Assembly: GCF_003604215.1 (NCBI RefSeq)
Contig: NZ_QXGS01000022.1
Coordinates: forward strand, 1 to 46,949
Direction: 5' to 3'
Origin: Teichococcus vastitatis
GTDB lineage: Bacteria > Pseudomonadota > Alphaproteobacteria > Acetobacterales > Acetobacteraceae
Length of the DNA stretch: 46,949 nucleotides
This document shows, piece after piece, positions 34,614 through 45,198 of this stretch; position 1 is the first letter of the stretch; every line of letters starts with the position of its first letter. The position numbers and the translations under genes were made by a program. The notes under the pieces were generated by a model that searched no databases, was not told where the DNA came from, and was given only the letters and a program-made list of their open reading frames with translations.

Positions 34614-34991
34614 TTACTTCGTCACCTTCTTCTTGCCGGCAATCGCCACGGCCTTGCCCTTGCGGGTGCGGGCATTGGTGTGGGTGCGCTGGCCGCGAAC
34701 AGGCAGACCCTTCCGGTGACGCAGGCCGCGGTAGCAGGCCATGTCCATCAAACGCTTGATGTTCATCGCGTTCTCGCGACGCAGATCGCCCTCGACCCGG
34801 TATTCGCGGTCGATCAGCTCGCGGATCTTGACGATCTCGTCATCCGTCAGCTGATTGACACGGCGCTCCTCGGGGATGCCGAGCTGGTCACAGATCACCT
34901 TCGCATTCGTCGGACCAATGCCGTAAATGTAGCGAAGCGAAATGAGAACGCGCTTGTTGGTGGGAATGTTCACGCCTGCGATGCGTGCCAT
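34614..34991 (-). CDS. rpsM: 30S ribosomal protein S13
   Basis: Head protein contacting P-site tRNA and L5. 125 residues from the ATG at 34991 ([31 protein letters not shown]), with the H2TH region and the basic end [18 protein letters not shown]. The open frame upstream (to 35093) is in the leader and is not family-like. First gene of the alpha operon behind its own promoter. Confidence 0.98.
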   Translation of the reverse strand: MARIAGVNIPTNKRVLISLRYIYGIGPTNAKVICDQLGIPEERRVNQLTDDEIVKIRELIDREYRVEGDLRRENAMNIKRLMDMACYRGLRHRKGLPVRGQRTHTNARTRKGKAVAIAGKKKVTK

Positions 34992-35136
34992 TGATTGCCT
35001 GCTCCTGAGGTCCTGGGGACCCCCGTTCGTGCCGGCCCGATGATCCGGCGAAGAGGTGATCAGCGTGCCCGGACGATATTGATCCGAACACAACCATCGT
35101 CGCGGCCGGGGAGGACCCCGTCCGAGAGAGGCGCGG

Positions 35137-35165
35137 GTTTAACGAGTTCCGCCCCAATGAGTCAA
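35137..35165 (-). promoter_or_regulatory. Sigma-70-type promoter of rpsM-rpsK-rpoA-rplQ
   Basis: On the minus strand TTGACT (35165-35160) and TTAAAC (35142-35137) are separated by 17 bases, a close fit to the vegetative consensus. The start of transcription would be near 35130, giving a leader of about 140 bases before rpsM. The -35 box directly abuts the hairpin that follows adk. Confidence 0.75.
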
Positions 35166-35189
35166 GGGCGGGAAGATAGCTTCCCGCCC
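35166..35189. terminator. Hairpin between adk and rpsM
   Basis: GGGCGGGAAG (35166-35175) pairs with CTTCCCGCCC (35180-35189) around a four-base loop, 34 bases past the adk stop. On the minus strand only TT follows, which is also the start of the rpsM -35 box. Probable attenuator or terminator dividing the spc part from the alpha part of the cluster. Confidence 0.7.
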
Positions 35190-35223
35190 CTGTGCGCCAA
35201 TCGCATCGTGTGAGCGGAACGGC

Positions 35224-35871
35224 TCAGCCCTTCAGGATCGCCTCGATCTGCCGGGCCACCTCATCCATGGACGCCATGCCGTCAACTTGGCTCAGCTTGC
35301 CCTGCGCCTGGTAGTAGGGCAGCAGCGGCGCCGTCTGCCGGTGATAGGCCTCGAGCCGGGCGGCCACGGTTTCGGCCTTGTCGTCAGCCCGGCGGACGAA
35401 CTCGGTGCTGCCGCAGGAATCGCACACGCCGGACTGCGCCGTGGGCTTGAAGTGATCATGGTAGCCGGTGCCGCATCGGGCACAGGTGAAGCGGCCGGCG
35501 ATCCGCTCCACCAGCGCCGCATCATCCACCTTCAACTCGATGACATGGTCCAGCCGCAGGCCCTTGTCCCGTAGCATGATGTCGAGCGCCTCGGCCTGCG
35601 GGGTGGTGCGCGGAAAGCCATCCAGGATGAAGCCATTGGCGCAGTCGGGCTGGGACACCCGGTTGGCCAGCATCGCCGTGATGATGGCATCGGGCACCAG
35701 GGCCCCGCTTTCCATGATCGCCTTGGCCTGGCGGCCGATCTCGCTGCCGCTCTTGACCTCCGCCCGCAGCATGTCGCCGGTGGAGATCTGCGCGATGCCG
35801 TGGCGCTCCTCCAGCCGCTTCGCCTGTGTGCCCTTCCCAGCCCCGGGAGGCCCCAGCAAAATCAGATTCAT
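35224..35871 (-). CDS. adk: Adenylate kinase
   Basis: Interconverts ATP + AMP and two ADP. 215 residues from the ATG at 35871 ([21 protein letters not shown]-loop GPPGAGKGT 7-15). AMP-binding residues lie in [10 protein letters not shown], and [11 protein letters not shown] follows. The LID domain (about 127-160) has a Cys4 set CARC...CDSC, so it is the zinc-binding long form. The [15 protein letters not shown] block closes the core. Placement after secY is common in Alphaproteobacteria. Confidence 0.98.
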   Translation of the reverse strand: MNLILLGPPGAGKGTQAKRLEERHGIAQISTGDMLRAEVKSGSEIGRQAKAIMESGALVPDAIITAMLANRVSQPDCANGFILDGFPRTTPQAEALDIMLRDKGLRLDHVIELKVDDAALVERIAGRFTCARCGTGYHDHFKPTAQSGVCDSCGSTEFVRRADDKAETVAARLEAYHRQTAPLLPYYQAQGKLSQVDGMASMDEVARQIEAILKG

Positions 35872-35914
35872 CGACGCCTCGTCCCCCGCTTCCGTCCCCA
35901 CATGGCTTGTCCGC

Positions 35915-37273
35915 TCACCGCACCCTGGGCGTGCCACGGCCGCCGAGGCGGGCCTTGCGGATCAATCCCTCATATTGATGCGCGAACAGATGCGACTGCA
36001 CCTGTGCCACCGTATCCATGGTGACTGAAACAATGATCAGAAGGGAAGTGCCACCGAAGTAGAAGGGCACGCCATACTGGCTGATCAGGATCTCGGGCAG
36101 CAGGCAGACGATGCACATGTACAGGGCGCCGACGCCGGTCAGCCGGGTCAGCACCCGGTCCAGGTAGTCGGCGGTGGACTGGCCGGGACGGATGCCGGGC
36201 ACGAACCCGCCATGCTTCTTCAGGTTGTCCGCGGTCTCGACCGGGTTGAACACCACCGCAGTGTAGAAGAAGGCGAAGAAGATGATCAGCGCCACGTACA
36301 GCGCCATGTAGAGCGGCTGCCCGTGGGCCAAGGCCGCCGTGATGGAGGACAGCCAGCCCTCGCTCGTCTGCACGCCGGAGAAGCCCGCGAAGGTTGCCGG
36401 CAGCAGCAGCAGGGAGGAGGCGAAGATCGGCGGGATCACGCCGGCGGTGTTCAGCTTCAGCGGCAGGTGGGTGTTCTCGCCGCCATACATGCGGTTGCCG
36501 ACCTGGCGCTTCGGATACTGGATCGGGATGCGGCGCTGGGCGCGCTCCATGAACACCACGAAGGCGATCACGGCGAGCGCGATCAGCAGGAAGGCGATGA
36601 TGAACACGGTGGACAGCGCGCCGGTACGGCCCAGCTCCAGCGTGGCGGCCAGGGCGGAGGGCACGTTGGCCACGATGCCGGCGAAGATGATCAGGCTGAT
36701 GCCGTTGCCGATGCCGCGCGCGGTGATCTGCTCGCCCAGCCACATCAGGAACATGGTGCCGCCCACCAGCGTCACCACGCAGGACAGGCGGAAGAACAGG
36801 CCGGCATCGTACACCGCCGGGCCGAAGCTGCCCTGCATGCTCTCGAGGCCTACCGCGATGCCGTAGGCCTGGAAGGTGGCGATCAGCACCGTCAGGTAGC
36901 GGGTGTACTGGTTGAGCTTCTTGCGGCCCGACTCACCCTCCTTCTTGAGGGCCTCCAGCGTCGGCACGGCCGCCGACATCAGCTGGATGATGATGCTGGC
37001 CGAGATGTAGGGCATGATGTTCAGCGCGAACACCGTCATGCGGCCCAGCGCGCCGCCGGTGAACATGTCGAACATGCCCAGGATGCCGCTGCCATGCTGG
37101 CGCAGGATTTCCGCCATCACGGCGGCATCCACGCCCGGCACCGGGATATAGGTGCCGATCCGGTAGACGATCAGCGCGGCCAGCGTGAACCAGATGCGCT
37201 TCTTGAGCTCGGTGGCCTTGCTCAGCACGCCGAGATTGAGGTTGGCCGCGAGCTGTTCGGCGGCGGACGCCAT
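35915..37273 (-). CDS. secY: Preprotein translocase subunit SecY
   Basis: Central channel of the SecYEG translocon. 452 residues, ten membrane helices. Family features: [85 protein letters not shown] (ribosome/SecA-contact loop) and [30 protein letters not shown]. Starts 148 bases after rplO, a longer gap than elsewhere in the cluster, filled by two hairpins. Confidence 0.98.
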   Translation of the reverse strand: MASAAEQLAANLNLGVLSKATELKKRIWFTLAALIVYRIGTYIPVPGVDAAVMAEILRQHGSGILGMFDMFTGGALGRMTVFALNIMPYISASIIIQLMSAAVPTLEALKKEGESGRKKLNQYTRYLTVLIATFQAYGIAVGLESMQGSFGPAVYDAGLFFRLSCVVTLVGGTMFLMWLGEQITARGIGNGISLIIFAGIVANVPSALAATLELGRTGALSTVFIIAFLLIALAVIAFVVFMERAQRRIPIQYPKRQVGNRMYGGENTHLPLKLNTAGVIPPIFASSLLLLPATFAGFSGVQTSEGWLSSITAALAHGQPLYMALYVALIIFFAFFYTAVVFNPVETADNLKKHGGFVPGIRPGQSTADYLDRVLTRLTGVGALYMCIVCLLPEILISQYGVPFYFGGTSLLIIVSVTMDTVAQVQSHLFAHQYEGLIRKARLGGRGTPRVR

Positions 37274-37352
37274 GATTTCGCCCCTTCAACATGGCTGCGG
37301 CGCCGGGGGGCTATTCCCGCGGCGCCGCTGCCAGCCCAGTGGTGACTGCCTA

Positions 37353-37372
37353 GCCCCCCAGGGGTGGGGGGC
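37353..37372. terminator. Hairpin 2 between rplO and secY
   Basis: GCCCCCC (37353-37359) pairs with GGGGGGC (37366-37372) around a six-base loop. It is the hairpin nearer to secY in the 148-base gap. No T-run follows on the minus strand. Confidence 0.45.
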
Positions 37373-37385
37373 GCAAGGGTCGCGA

Positions 37386-37406
37386 CCCGCCGGCAGAACC
37401 GGCGGG
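37386..37406. terminator. Hairpin 1 between rplO and secY
   Basis: CCCGCCGG (37386-37393) pairs with CCGGCGGG (37399-37406) around a five-base loop, 15 bases past the rplO stop. Possible partial terminator, processing site or stabiliser reducing secY expression relative to the ribosomal genes. Confidence 0.5.
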
Positions 37407-37421
37407 CGAACCCCGAAGCCG

Positions 37422-37913
37422 TCAGGCTTCGGGAGCGGCTTCCTTGGCCGGGGCCAGGACGGTGACGCTGCCGCCAGCCGCCTCGACCGCCGCGATGGCC
37501 GCGGCCGACGCACCGGCCACGGTGATCCGGACCGCCCGCTTGATTTCGCCGCGCGCCAGCAGACGCACACCGGCGATCTTGGCACCGGTACGGACCAGGC
37601 CCGCAGCCTCCAGCGCCGCCTCGTCGATGGCCTGATCCGCCGGAAGGCGGCCCGACTCGATCGCGGCGTCGAGGGTGTGCAGGTTGATCGGCGCGTATTC
37701 CTTGCGGAACGGGTTGACGAAGCCCCGCTTCGGCAGGCGCCGGTAGATCGGGAGCTGGCCGCCCTCGAACCCGTTCAGCGACACGCCGGTGCGCGCCTTC
37801 TGGCCCTTCACGCCGCGACCCGAGGTCTTGCCCTTGCCCGACCCGATGCCACGGCCGACGCGCTTGAACTTCGGGCGGGCGCCCGCGTTGTCGCGCAGCT
37901 CGTTGAGCTTCAT
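37422..37913 (-). CDS. rplO: 50S ribosomal protein L15
   Basis: 163 residues. Starts [44 protein letters not shown] with the Gly/Lys-rich arm that enters 23S rRNA, then [18 protein letters not shown]. The last residues ([14 protein letters not shown]) are a short Ala-rich tail. One base after rpmD. Confidence 0.98.
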   Translation of the reverse strand: MKLNELRDNAGARPKFKRVGRGIGSGKGKTSGRGVKGQKARTGVSLNGFEGGQLPIYRRLPKRGFVNPFRKEYAPINLHTLDAAIESGRLPADQAIDEAALEAAGLVRTGAKIAGVRLLARGEIKRAVRITVAGASAAAIAAVEAAGGSVTVLAPAKEAAPEA

Positions 37914-37914
37914 C

Positions 37915-38115
37915 TTACTTCTCCGTGGTCTCGCCGACCTGGATCAGGTGGGCGACCTTGCGGATCATGCCACGCACGGCTGGAGTATCCTCCAGCTCGC
38001 GCGAACGGCGGATCTTGTTGAGGCCCAGGCCGATCAGCGTTTCGCGCTGACCCGGCTTGCGGCCGATGGGCGACGCGACCTGCGTCACCCGAACGGTCTT
38101 CTTGGACTCAGACAC
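37915..38115 (-). CDS. rpmD: 50S ribosomal protein L30
   Basis: 66 residues from the GTG at 38115, which has a perfect GGAGG six bases upstream and gives the normal N-terminus [50 protein letters not shown]. An upstream in-frame ATG would add 22 Arg-rich residues. It overlaps rpsE by eight bases. Confidence 0.97.
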   Translation of the reverse strand: MSESKKTVRVTQVASPIGRKPGQRETLIGLGLNKIRRSRELEDTPAVRGMIRKVAHLIQVGETTEK

Positions 38116-38719
38116 TGGCAACCTCCTGCGCCGGCTCCGCATCCTTGCGCGGGCCCAGCAGGTCGGAAACCTTCTTGCCACGACGGGCGGCGACAGCGCG
38201 GGGGCTGGTGCTGCGCGTCAGGGCGGCGAAGGTCGCCTTGACCATGTTGTGCGGGTTGGTCGTGCCGGTGCACTTGGCGACCACGTCGCCCATGCCCACC
38301 GATTCGAACACCGCGCGCATCGGGCCGCCGGCGATGATGCCCGTACCGGCCGGGGCGGCCCGCAGGATGACGCGACCGGCACCGAACTCGCCGACCACGT
38401 CATGATGCAGGGTCCGACCCTCGCGCATTGGCACGCGGATCATGGTCTTCTTCGCCCGCTCGGTCGCCTTGCGGATCGCCTCGGGGACCTCGCGCGCCTT
38501 GCCGGCGCCCCAGCCCACGCGGCCCTTCTCGTCACCCACCACCACCAACGCGGCGAAGGAGAAGCGACGGCCACCCTTCACCACCTTGGCGACGCGGTTG
38601 ATGGTGACCAGCTTGTCCTTCAGCTCGTCGCCCGGCTCGCGCTCGTTGTTGCGATCCGGACCCCGGCCGCGGCCGCGGTCGCGGTCACCGCCGCCGCCGC
38701 TCCTCGGTTCACGTGCCAT
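38108..38719 (-). CDS. rpsE: 30S ribosomal protein S5
   Basis: 203 residues, about 35 longer than E. coli S5 because of an Arg/Gly/Asp-rich N-terminal extension ([18 protein letters not shown]...) and a short C-terminal tail. Core: [47 protein letters not shown] and [29 protein letters not shown]. Important for translational accuracy and mRNA unwinding at the entry site. Confidence 0.98.
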   Translation of the reverse strand: MAREPRSGGGGDRDRGRGRGPDRNNEREPGDELKDKLVTINRVAKVVKGGRRFSFAALVVVGDEKGRVGWGAGKAREVPEAIRKATERAKKTMIRVPMREGRTLHHDVVGEFGAGRVILRAAPAGTGIIAGGPMRAVFESVGMGDVVAKCTGTTNPHNMVKATFAALTRSTSPRAVAARRGKKVSDLLGPRKDAEPAQEVASV

Positions 38720-38731
38720 ATTCTGTGCTCC

Positions 38732-39094
38732 TTAGAACGACAGCCCGCCCTCGCGGGCGCCGTCCGCCAGGGCTTTCACCCGGCCGTGATACAGGTAGGG
38801 CCCGCGGTCGAACACGACCTCGGTCACCCCGGCGGCAATGGCGCGCTCGGCCAGCAGCTTGCCGATGGCGGTGGCCGCGTCGCGGTCCGCCCCGGTGCGA
38901 AGTTCCTCGCGCTGCGCCTTCTCGATCGAGGAGGCCGCGGCCAGGGTGCGTCCGGCCTTGTCATCGATGACCTGGGCATAGATGTGCTTGCCGGAGCGGA
39001 AGACCGAAAGACGGGGCCGACCACCGCTCTTGAGGCGCAGCTGATAGCGCAGGCGCTTGCGGCGGCGCTCCAGCAGGTTGAGCTTGTTCGCCAT
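38732..39094 (-). CDS. rplR: 50S ribosomal protein L18
   Basis: 120 residues from the ATG at 39094. 5S rRNA-binding protein: [36 protein letters not shown], the middle [23 protein letters not shown] and the ending [26 protein letters not shown] are diagnostic. One base after rplF. Confidence 0.98.
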   Translation of the reverse strand: MANKLNLLERRRKRLRYQLRLKSGGRPRLSVFRSGKHIYAQVIDDKAGRTLAAASSIEKAQREELRTGADRDAATAIGKLLAERAIAAGVTEVVFDRGPYLYHGRVKALADGAREGGLSF

Positions 39095-39095
39095 C

Positions 39096-39632
39096 TTACT
39101 TCTTCTTCCCCTCCTTCCGGAGGATGACCTCATCCGTGTACCGGACGCCCTTGCCCTTGTAGGGCTCGGGGCCGCGGAACCCGCGGATCTCGGCCGCCAC
39201 CTGACCGACCGCCTGCTTGTCGATGCCCTCGACCTTGATGGCCGTCGGACGCTCGCAGGTGATCTTGATGCCTTCCGGCATCGGATAGCGGATCTCGTGG
39301 CTGTAGCCGAGATTCAGCACCAGCTCCTTGCCCTGGACCGCCGCACGGTAGCCCGTGCCGGTGATCTCCATGGATTTGGAGAAGCCAGTGGACACGCCCG
39401 TGACCATGCCGTTGATCAGGCTGCGGGTGGTGCCCCACAGCGTGCGCGAACGACGGTCGGAGCCAAGCGGCTTCACCGAAACCTGGTTGCCTTCGACGGC
39501 CACCTCGACCGCGTCCGTCACCACCGGCAGGGTCAGCTCGCCGAGCTTGCCCTTGGCGGAAACCACGCCGTCCTTCATGGCCACAGTCACGCCCGCGGGA
39601 ACCGTGACGGGATATTTGCCGACGCGCGACAT
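39096..39632 (-). CDS. rplF: 50S ribosomal protein L6
   Basis: 178 residues from the ATG at 39632 ([33 protein letters not shown]). Two-domain L6 fold near the factor-binding site, with [31 protein letters not shown] and the ending [26 protein letters not shown]. Sits 13 bases after rpsH. Confidence 0.98.
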   Translation of the reverse strand: MSRVGKYPVTVPAGVTVAMKDGVVSAKGKLGELTLPVVTDAVEVAVEGNQVSVKPLGSDRRSRTLWGTTRSLINGMVTGVSTGFSKSMEITGTGYRAAVQGKELVLNLGYSHEIRYPMPEGIKITCERPTAIKVEGIDKQAVGQVAAEIRGFRGPEPYKGKGVRYTDEVILRKEGKKK

Positions 39633-39645
39633 GCTTATCCCTCCC

Positions 39646-40044
39646 TCAGAACACGCGGCAGAGGACTTCGCCGCCAACATTGGCGGCGCGGGCCTCGTTG
39701 TCGCTCATCACGCCACGCGGCGTGGACAGGATGGAGATGCCGAGGCCGTTGTAGAACCTCGGCAGTTCCTTGATCTTGGAATAAACGCGCCGGCCAGGCT
39801 TGGAGACGCGCATGATCTCCTTGATGGCGGGCTCGCCTTCCGAATACTTGAGCTCGATATCGAGCACGCTCACACCCGGGCGCACCTGCTCGGTGCGATA
39901 GGCGCGGATGAAGCCTTCACGCTTCAGGACTTCGAGCACATCGGCGCGAAGACGGCTGGAGGGCGAGGAGATGCGCGCCTTACGGGCTTGGTGCCCGTTG
40001 CGGATGCGCGTCAACATATCGCCCAGCGGATCGGACAGCGACAT
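39646..40044 (-). CDS. rpsH: 30S ribosomal protein S8
   Basis: 132 residues. Binds the central domain of 16S rRNA; in E. coli it represses the spc operon at the rplE leader. Features [42 protein letters not shown] and the end [33 protein letters not shown]. Confidence 0.98.
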   Translation of the reverse strand: MSLSDPLGDMLTRIRNGHQARKARISSPSSRLRADVLEVLKREGFIRAYRTEQVRPGVSVLDIELKYSEGEPAIKEIMRVSKPGRRVYSKIKELPRFYNGLGISILSTPRGVMSDNEARAANVGGEVLCRVF

Positions 40045-40053
40045 GCGGCCCCC

Positions 40054-40359
40054 TTACCAGCTCGCCTTAACAAGACCCGGAATCTGGCCGTTCGAGGCCA
40101 GCTCCCGGAGCATGTTACGGCTGAGCTTAAACTTACGGTAGTTGCCGCGCGGGCGGCCGGTGAGTTCGCAGCGCAGCCGCACCCGAACCTTGGCGGCGTT
40201 GCGCGGCATTTCGGCCAGCTTCAACGTCGCTTCGAAACGCTCCTCAACCGGAAGCTCGCGATTCATGATCACGTCCTTCAGGGCGGAACGCTTGGCGGAG
40301 TGCAGCTTCGAGAGGCGCGCGCGGCGCTTGTTCTTCTCGACAGCCGAGGTCTTGGCCAT
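40054..40359 (-). CDS. rpsN: 30S ribosomal protein S14 (zinc-free long form)
   Basis: 101 residues from the ATG at 40359 ([28 protein letters not shown]). The ending [39 protein letters not shown] is typical; the CxxC pairs of the zinc form are absent. The open frame upstream reaches into the rplE shadow and is not part of the gene. 64 bases after rplE, the widest gap in this section. Confidence 0.98.
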   Translation of the reverse strand: MAKTSAVEKNKRRARLSKLHSAKRSALKDVIMNRELPVEERFEATLKLAEMPRNAAKVRVRLRCELTGRPRGNYRKFKLSRNMLRELASNGQIPGLVKASW

Positions 40360-40423
40360 GCGGTCTAAATCCTCCGGAACCTGCCCGGTCCGCGCGAGTG
40401 GCGGCCGGGGCGGTTTTCCAAAC

Positions 40424-40984
40424 TCAGTTGACGAAGGGGAGATCAAAAGCCTTCAGCAGCGCCTTGGCTTCCTTGTCCGTCTTCGCCGTCGTGACGAACA
40501 CGATGTCCATCCCGCGAACCGTATCCACCTTGTCATAGCTGATCTCGGGGAACACGATCTGCTCCTTCAGGCCGAGGGAATAATTCCCGCGGCCGTCGAA
40601 GCCCCTATTACCAGGGATTCCGCGGAAGTCACGCATGCGCGGCAGCGCGATCGTCACCAGGCGGTCGAGGAACTCGAACATCCGGGCGCGACGCAGCGTC
40701 ACTTTGCAGCCGATGGCCTGGCCCTCGCGGATCTTGAAGCCGGCGATCGCCTTCTTCGCCAGCGTCTTCACCGGCTTCTGGCCGGCGATCAGCGTCAGGT
40801 CACCCAGCGCGGCGTCGAGCTTCTTGCTGTCGCCAGCCGCCTCGCCCACGCCCATGTTGATGACGATCTTGGAAAGCTTCGGAACCTCCATCGGGTTCGC
40901 GTAGCCGAATTCCTCGACCAGCCGCTTGCGCACCGCCTCAGCATAATGCTGCTGCAGGCGCGGCAATTCCTTCGCCTCGCTCAT
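40424..40984 (-). CDS. rplE: 50S ribosomal protein L5
   Basis: 186 residues. 5S rRNA and P-site tRNA contact: [72 protein letters not shown] and [34 protein letters not shown] are all present. Overlaps rplX by four bases. Confidence 0.98.
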   Translation of the reverse strand: MSEAKELPRLQQHYAEAVRKRLVEEFGYANPMEVPKLSKIVINMGVGEAAGDSKKLDAALGDLTLIAGQKPVKTLAKKAIAGFKIREGQAIGCKVTLRRARMFEFLDRLVTIALPRMRDFRGIPGNRGFDGRGNYSLGLKEQIVFPEISYDKVDTVRGMDIVFVTTAKTDKEAKALLKAFDLPFVN

Positions 40985-41301
40985 GCGTCGATCACCTCGC
41001 CCGAGGCCTTGGCCACACGGACCTTCTTACCGTCCTCAAGCACCTTGAAGCCGACGCGGGTCGGCTTGTCGGACTTCGGATCGATCAGCGCGACGTTGGA
41101 GAGGTCGATGGACGCCTCCTTCTCCACGATGCCGCCCTGCTCACCCATGCCCTTCGGCTTGGTATGGCGCTTCACCACGTTCAGGCCCTGCACCACGGCA
41201 CGGCCCTCGGCGGTCAGCACGCGCAGCACTTCGCCGCGCTTGCCCCGGTCCTTGCCCGTCAGGATCTGGACGCGGTCGCCCTTCTTGATCTTGGCAGCCA
41301 T
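40981..41301 (-). CDS. rplX: 50S ribosomal protein L24
   Basis: 106 residues. KOW-domain assembly initiator: [25 protein letters not shown] near the start, [48 protein letters not shown] later. Follows rplN by two bases. Confidence 0.98.
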   Translation of the reverse strand: MAAKIKKGDRVQILTGKDRGKRGEVLRVLTAEGRAVVQGLNVVKRHTKPKGMGEQGGIVEKEASIDLSNVALIDPKSDKPTRVGFKVLEDGKKVRVAKASGEVIDA

Positions 41302-41303
41302 GG

Positions 41304-41672
41304 TTACAGAACCTCCGGCGCCAGCGAGATGATCTTCATGAACTTGCGCGCGCGCAGTTCACGGACCACCGGGCCAAAGATGCGGGTGCCGATCGGCTCG
41401 TTCTGCTTGTTGATCAGAACGGCCGCGTTGCGGTCGAAGCGGATGGCGGTGCCGTCCGGACGGCGGACGGCATAGGACGTCCGCACGATCACGGCGCGCT
41501 GCACGTCGCCCTTCTTCACCTTGCCGCGCGGAATCGCTTCTTTCACGGACACCACGATCACGTCACCGACCGAGGCGGTACGGCGCTTGGAGCCGCCCAG
41601 CACCTTGATGCACTGCACGCGGCGCGCACCCGAGTTGTCGGCAACCTCGAGGTTGGACTCAACGATAATCAT
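41304..41672 (-). CDS. rplN: 50S ribosomal protein L14
   Basis: 122 residues: [65 protein letters not shown] and the end [23 protein letters not shown]. Forms an intersubunit bridge. First gene of the classical spc group, 15 bases after rpsQ. Confidence 0.98.
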   Translation of the reverse strand: MIIVESNLEVADNSGARRVQCIKVLGGSKRRTASVGDVIVVSVKEAIPRGKVKKGDVQRAVIVRTSYAVRRPDGTAIRFDRNAAVLINKQNEPIGTRIFGPVVRELRARKFMKIISLAPEVL

Positions 41673-41687
41673 CGGTCAGTCTTACCT

Positions 41688-41996
41688 TCAGGCCTGCGCC
41701 GCGGCCGGAGCGGAATCGCTGCTCGCGGCAGCCGCGCTGAAGCCGGCAGTGTCGACCGAGGCGCCGTTGCGCTCGATCACCAGCCAGGTCTTCCGCTTGC
41801 TGATCGGGCGGCATTCCTCGATCGACACCACGTCGCCTTCCTTGCACAGGTTGGCATCATCATGCGCGGCGTACTTCTTCGAGCGCCGGATGAATTTCTT
41901 GTAGAGCGGATGCATCACGCGACGCTCGACCAAGACCGTGACGGTCTTGTCCATCTTGTCGCTGACCACCCGCCCGGTGAGGACGCGCTTCGGCAT
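41688..41996 (-). CDS. rpsQ: 30S ribosomal protein S17 with Ala/Ser-rich tail
   Basis: 102 residues from the ATG at 41996 ([47 protein letters not shown]), OB-fold ending near [15 protein letters not shown] at about residue 77. A tail of about 25 residues, rich in Ala and Ser, makes it longer than the usual 80-85. The frame extends upstream but that part is the rpmC shadow. Confidence 0.98.
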   Translation of the reverse strand: MPKRVLTGRVVSDKMDKTVTVLVERRVMHPLYKKFIRRSKKYAAHDDANLCKEGDVVSIEECRPISKRKTWLVIERNGASVDTAGFSAAAASSDSAPAAAQA

Positions 41997-42012
41997 AGCC
42001 GGGGTCTCCTCG

Positions 42013-42219
42013 TCAGGCTTTGGCGGCCGAGCGGGACTGCTCGGCCAGGACGGTCTTAACACGGGCGATGTCGCGGCGCACCACCTTGATGCGGGAAACC
42101 GCCTCAAGCTGACCCGTCGCGCGCTGGAAGCGCAGGTTGAACTGCTCCTTGCGGAGATCCAGCAGCATCGTCTTCAACTCGTCCGCGCTCTTGGTGCGGA
42201 CATCCACGATCTTGGTCAT
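42013..42219 (-). CDS. rpmC: 50S ribosomal protein L29
   Basis: 68 residues, two-helix protein at the tunnel exit: [55 protein letters not shown]. Four bases separate it from rplP. Confidence 0.97.
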   Translation of the reverse strand: MTKIVDVRTKSADELKTMLLDLRKEQFNLRFQRATGQLEAVSRIKVVRRDIARVKTVLAEQSRSAAKA

Positions 42220-42223
42220 CGCC

Positions 42224-42646
42224 TCAGGCCTCCGCCGCGCCCAGACGGGTCACGAGCTTGGTCTTGATCGGCAGCTTGGCCGCGCCGAGGGTCAGCGCCT
42301 CGCGCGCCGTCTCGATGGAGACGCCGTCGATCTCGAACATGATGCGGCCGGGCTTGACGCGGGCCGCCCAGTATTCCGGCGCGCCCTTGCCCGAGCCCAT
42401 GCGGACTTCGGCCGGCTTGGTGGACACCGGAACGTCCGGGAAGATGCGGATCCACACCCGGCCCTGACGCTTCATGGCGCGGGTGATGGCGCGGCGCGCA
42501 GCCTCGATCTGCCGGGCGGTGACCCGCTCCGGCTCCAGCGCCTTCAGGCCGAAGCCGCCGAAGGACAGGGTGAACCCGCCCTTCGCAACGCCCTTGATCC
42601 GGCCCTTGTGCGCCTTACGGAACTTCGTGCGCTTCGGGGAAAGCAT
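42224..42646 (-). CDS. rplP: 50S ribosomal protein L16
   Basis: 140 residues: [60 protein letters not shown], then [46 protein letters not shown]. Needed for A-site tRNA positioning near the peptidyl transferase centre. Confidence 0.98.
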   Translation of the reverse strand: MLSPKRTKFRKAHKGRIKGVAKGGFTLSFGGFGLKALEPERVTARQIEAARRAITRAMKRQGRVWIRIFPDVPVSTKPAEVRMGSGKGAPEYWAARVKPGRIMFEIDGVSIETAREALTLGAAKLPIKTKLVTRLGAAEA

Positions 42647-42658
42647 TGTCTGTTATCC

Positions 42659-43336
42659 TCAGCGCTGCGGCGCCTGCTCCGCCGCGCGCTTATCCTGCGC
42701 CAGCGGGTCATGCGCCAGAATCTCGCCCTTGAAGATCCAGACCTTCACACCGCAGGTGCCATAGGTCGTCTTCGCGGTCGCCGTTCCGTAGTCGATGTCG
42801 GCACGCAGCGTGTGCAGCGGCACCCGCCCTTCGCGATACCATTCCATCCGCGCGATCTCGGCGCCGCCGAGGCGGCCGCCGCAATTGATGCGGATGCCGC
42901 CGGCGCCGAGGCGCATGGCGGACTGCACGGCGCGCTTCATCGCGCGGCGGAACGCCACGCGGCGCTCCAGCTGCTGGGCGATGCTCTCGGCCACCAGCTG
43001 CGCCTCGATCTCCGGCTTGCGGATCTCGACGATGTTCAGCGCCACCTCGGCCCCGGCGAGCTTCGCCAGGTCCTTGCGCAGCACCTCGATGTCGGCGCCC
43101 TTCTTGCCGATCACGACGCCCGGGCGGGCGGCATGGATCGTCACGCGGGGCTTCTTCGCCGGGCGCTCGATGATCACCTTCGACACGCCCGCGCCCTTCA
43201 GGCGGGACTTCAGCGTGTTGCGAAGCTTGAGGTCATCGTGCAGCAGGCGGGAATAATCGGCATCGGCGAACCAGCGGGAATCCCAGGTCCGGTTGATGCC
43301 GAGCCGCAGCCCGATCGGGTTGACTTTATGGCCCAT
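42659..43336 (-). CDS. rpsC: 30S ribosomal protein S3
   Basis: 225 residues from the ATG at 43336 ([39 protein letters not shown]). KH domain with [18 protein letters not shown] (GxxG loop IGKKG) and the C-terminal domain [54 protein letters not shown]. Part of the mRNA entry helicase site. Confidence 0.98.
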   Translation of the reverse strand: MGHKVNPIGLRLGINRTWDSRWFADADYSRLLHDDLKLRNTLKSRLKGAGVSKVIIERPAKKPRVTIHAARPGVVIGKKGADIEVLRKDLAKLAGAEVALNIVEIRKPEIEAQLVAESIAQQLERRVAFRRAMKRAVQSAMRLGAGGIRINCGGRLGGAEIARMEWYREGRVPLHTLRADIDYGTATAKTTYGTCGVKVWIFKGEILAHDPLAQDKRAAEQAPQR

Positions 43337-43338
43337 GT

Positions 43339-43743
43339 TTACGCGGCCTCCTGCTCTGCGGGCGCGGCTTCCGCCGGCTTCTCGCCAACGACGATGGACA
43401 GGTGGCTGAACCACTTCTCCACCCGCGACGCCTTGCCGCGGCCGCGCGCGTGGAAGCGCTTCATCACCACGGCACGGCCCACTTCCACGCGCGACACGAC
43501 CAGCTGGTCGACGTCGAGCTGGTGGTTGTTCTCCGCGTTGGCGATGGCGCTCTCCAGCGTCGCCTTGACCGTCTTGGCGATCCGCCGCTTGGAGAAGGTC
43601 AGGATCGCCACCGCGTCCTGCGCTTTCTTGCCGCGGATCAGCCCGGCAGCCAGGTTCAGCTTGTAGGGCGAGACCCGGATGTTCCGGGTCACGGCCTTCG
43701 CCTCGGTCTCGGCCAGGGCGCGAATGTGCTTCGGCTTGCTCAT
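43339..43743 (-). CDS. rplV: 50S ribosomal protein L22
   Basis: 134 residues: [54 protein letters not shown] and the tunnel-loop section [30 protein letters not shown]. An acidic Ala/Glu tail follows. Two bases before rpsC. Confidence 0.98.
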   Translation of the reverse strand: MSKPKHIRALAETEAKAVTRNIRVSPYKLNLAAGLIRGKKAQDAVAILTFSKRRIAKTVKATLESAIANAENNHQLDVDQLVVSRVEVGRAVVMKRFHARGRGKASRVEKWFSHLSIVVGEKPAEAAPAEQEAA

Positions 43744-43749
43744 CTTGCC

Positions 43750-44028
43750 TTAGCCCCGCTTCGCTTTCTTGTCCGAGGAGTGGCCGGTGAAGGTCCGCGT
43801 CGGCGAAAACTCGCCGAACTTGTGCCCCACCATATTCTCACTCACCTGGACAGGAATGAACTTCTTGCCGTTGTAGACACCGAAGGTCAGCCCGACGAAC
43901 TGCGGCAGGATCGTGCTCCGGCGCGACCAGATCTTGATGATCTCGTTGCGGGTGGAGGCACGGGCCGCTTCCGCCTTGTTCAGCAGGTAGCCGTCGACGA
44001 ACGGCCCCTTCCAGACACTGCGCGACAT
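43750..44028 (-). CDS. rpsS: 30S ribosomal protein S19
   Basis: 92 residues from the ATG at 44028 ([16 protein letters not shown]), with [61 protein letters not shown]. Head protein that contacts S13. Five bases after rplB. Confidence 0.98.
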   Translation of the reverse strand: MSRSVWKGPFVDGYLLNKAEAARASTRNEIIKIWSRRSTILPQFVGLTFGVYNGKKFIPVQVSENMVGHKFGEFSPTRTFTGHSSDKKAKRG

Positions 44029-44033
44029 CGCGG

Positions 44034-44867
44034 TCAGCCCTTCGTAACGTTGCGGCGACGGACGATCAGCTTGTCCGTGCGCTTGTTGGTGCGGGTCTTG
44101 TAGCCCTTGGTCGGCTTGCCCCACGGCGTCACCGGGTGGCGGCCACCCGAGGTCCGGCCTTCACCACCACCATGCGGGTGGTCGACCGGGTTCATGACGA
44201 CGCCGCGGTTGTGCGGCTTGCGGCCCAGCCAGCGCGAGCGACCGGCCTTGCCGATGTGCTGGTTCTGGTTGTCCGGGTTGGACACCGCGCCGATCGAGGC
44301 CATGCACTCGCCCCGCAGCAGGCGCAGCTCGCCCGACTGCAGCTTGACCTGGGCATAGCCGGCATCCTTGCCGACCAGCTGGCAGAATGTGCCAGCCGAC
44401 CGCGCGATCTTGCCACCTGCACCGGGCTTCATCTCGATGTTGTAGATGATCGTGCCGACCGGCATCGAGCCGAGCGGCATCGCATTGCCTGGCTTGATGT
44501 CGACGCGCTCACCCGCCACCACGGTGTCGCCCACCTTCAGGCGCTGCGGCGCGAGGATATAGGCGAGTTCGCCATCCTCGTACTTCAGCAGCGCGATGAA
44601 CGCGGTGCGGTTCGGGTCATATTCCAGACGCTCCACCGTCGCGGGCACATCGAACTTGCGCCGCTTGAAGTCGATCACGCGGTAGGACTGCTTGTGTCCA
44701 CCCCCGCGGAACCGGACGGTGATGCGGCCATGATTGTTGCGGCCGCCGGAGTGGCTCTTGCCCTCCGTCAGCTGCTTGACCGGCTTGCCCTTGTACAGCT
44801 CGGAACGATCGATGAGGATCGTGCCGCGCGAGCTTGGGGTGACCGGGTTAAAGTGCTTCAGCGCCAT
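44034..44867 (-). CDS. rplB: 50S ribosomal protein L2
   Basis: 277 residues from the ATG at 44867 ([24 protein letters not shown]). Conserved segments: [52 protein letters not shown] and [37 protein letters not shown], which contains the essential HPHGGGEG of the peptidyl transferase region. Confidence 0.98.
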   Translation of the reverse strand: MALKHFNPVTPSSRGTILIDRSELYKGKPVKQLTEGKSHSGGRNNHGRITVRFRGGGHKQSYRVIDFKRRKFDVPATVERLEYDPNRTAFIALLKYEDGELAYILAPQRLKVGDTVVAGERVDIKPGNAMPLGSMPVGTIIYNIEMKPGAGGKIARSAGTFCQLVGKDAGYAQVKLQSGELRLLRGECMASIGAVSNPDNQNQHIGKAGRSRWLGRKPHNRGVVMNPVDHPHGGGEGRTSGGRHPVTPWGKPTKGYKTRTNKRTDKLIVRRRNVTKG

Positions 44868-44871
44868 GGCG

Positions 44872-45198
44872 TTAAGCGAGCCCCGTCGTGAGATCGATGC
44901 TCTGGCCCTCGGCCAGGCGGACGATCGCCTTCTTCCAGTCGGAGCGCACGCCCTCACGGCCGCGCACCCGCTTGGTCTTGCCCTTGGTCAGGATCGTGTT
45001 AACGGCGAGAACCTTCACGCCGAACAGACCCTCCACCGAGGCCTTGATCTCCGGCTTCGTGGCAGACAGCGGCACCTTGAAGGTGACCTGGTTCTGCTCG
45101 GCGAGGCCGGTGGCCTTCTCGGTGATGACCGGCGCGAGGATGGTCAGATACATCTTCTCGCGCGAGATCACGGGCTTCTTGGTCGCGGTCTCGCTCAT
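44872..45198 (-). CDS. rplW: 50S ribosomal protein L23
   Basis: 108 residues with an N-terminal extension ([68 protein letters not shown]). Exit-site protein that docks trigger factor and SRP. The final [16 protein letters not shown] is usual. Overlaps rplD by four bases. Confidence 0.98.
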   Translation of the reverse strand: MSETATKKPVISREKMYLTILAPVITEKATGLAEQNQVTFKVPLSATKPEIKASVEGLFGVKVLAVNTILTKGKTKRVRGREGVRSDWKKAIVRLAEGQSIDLTTGLA

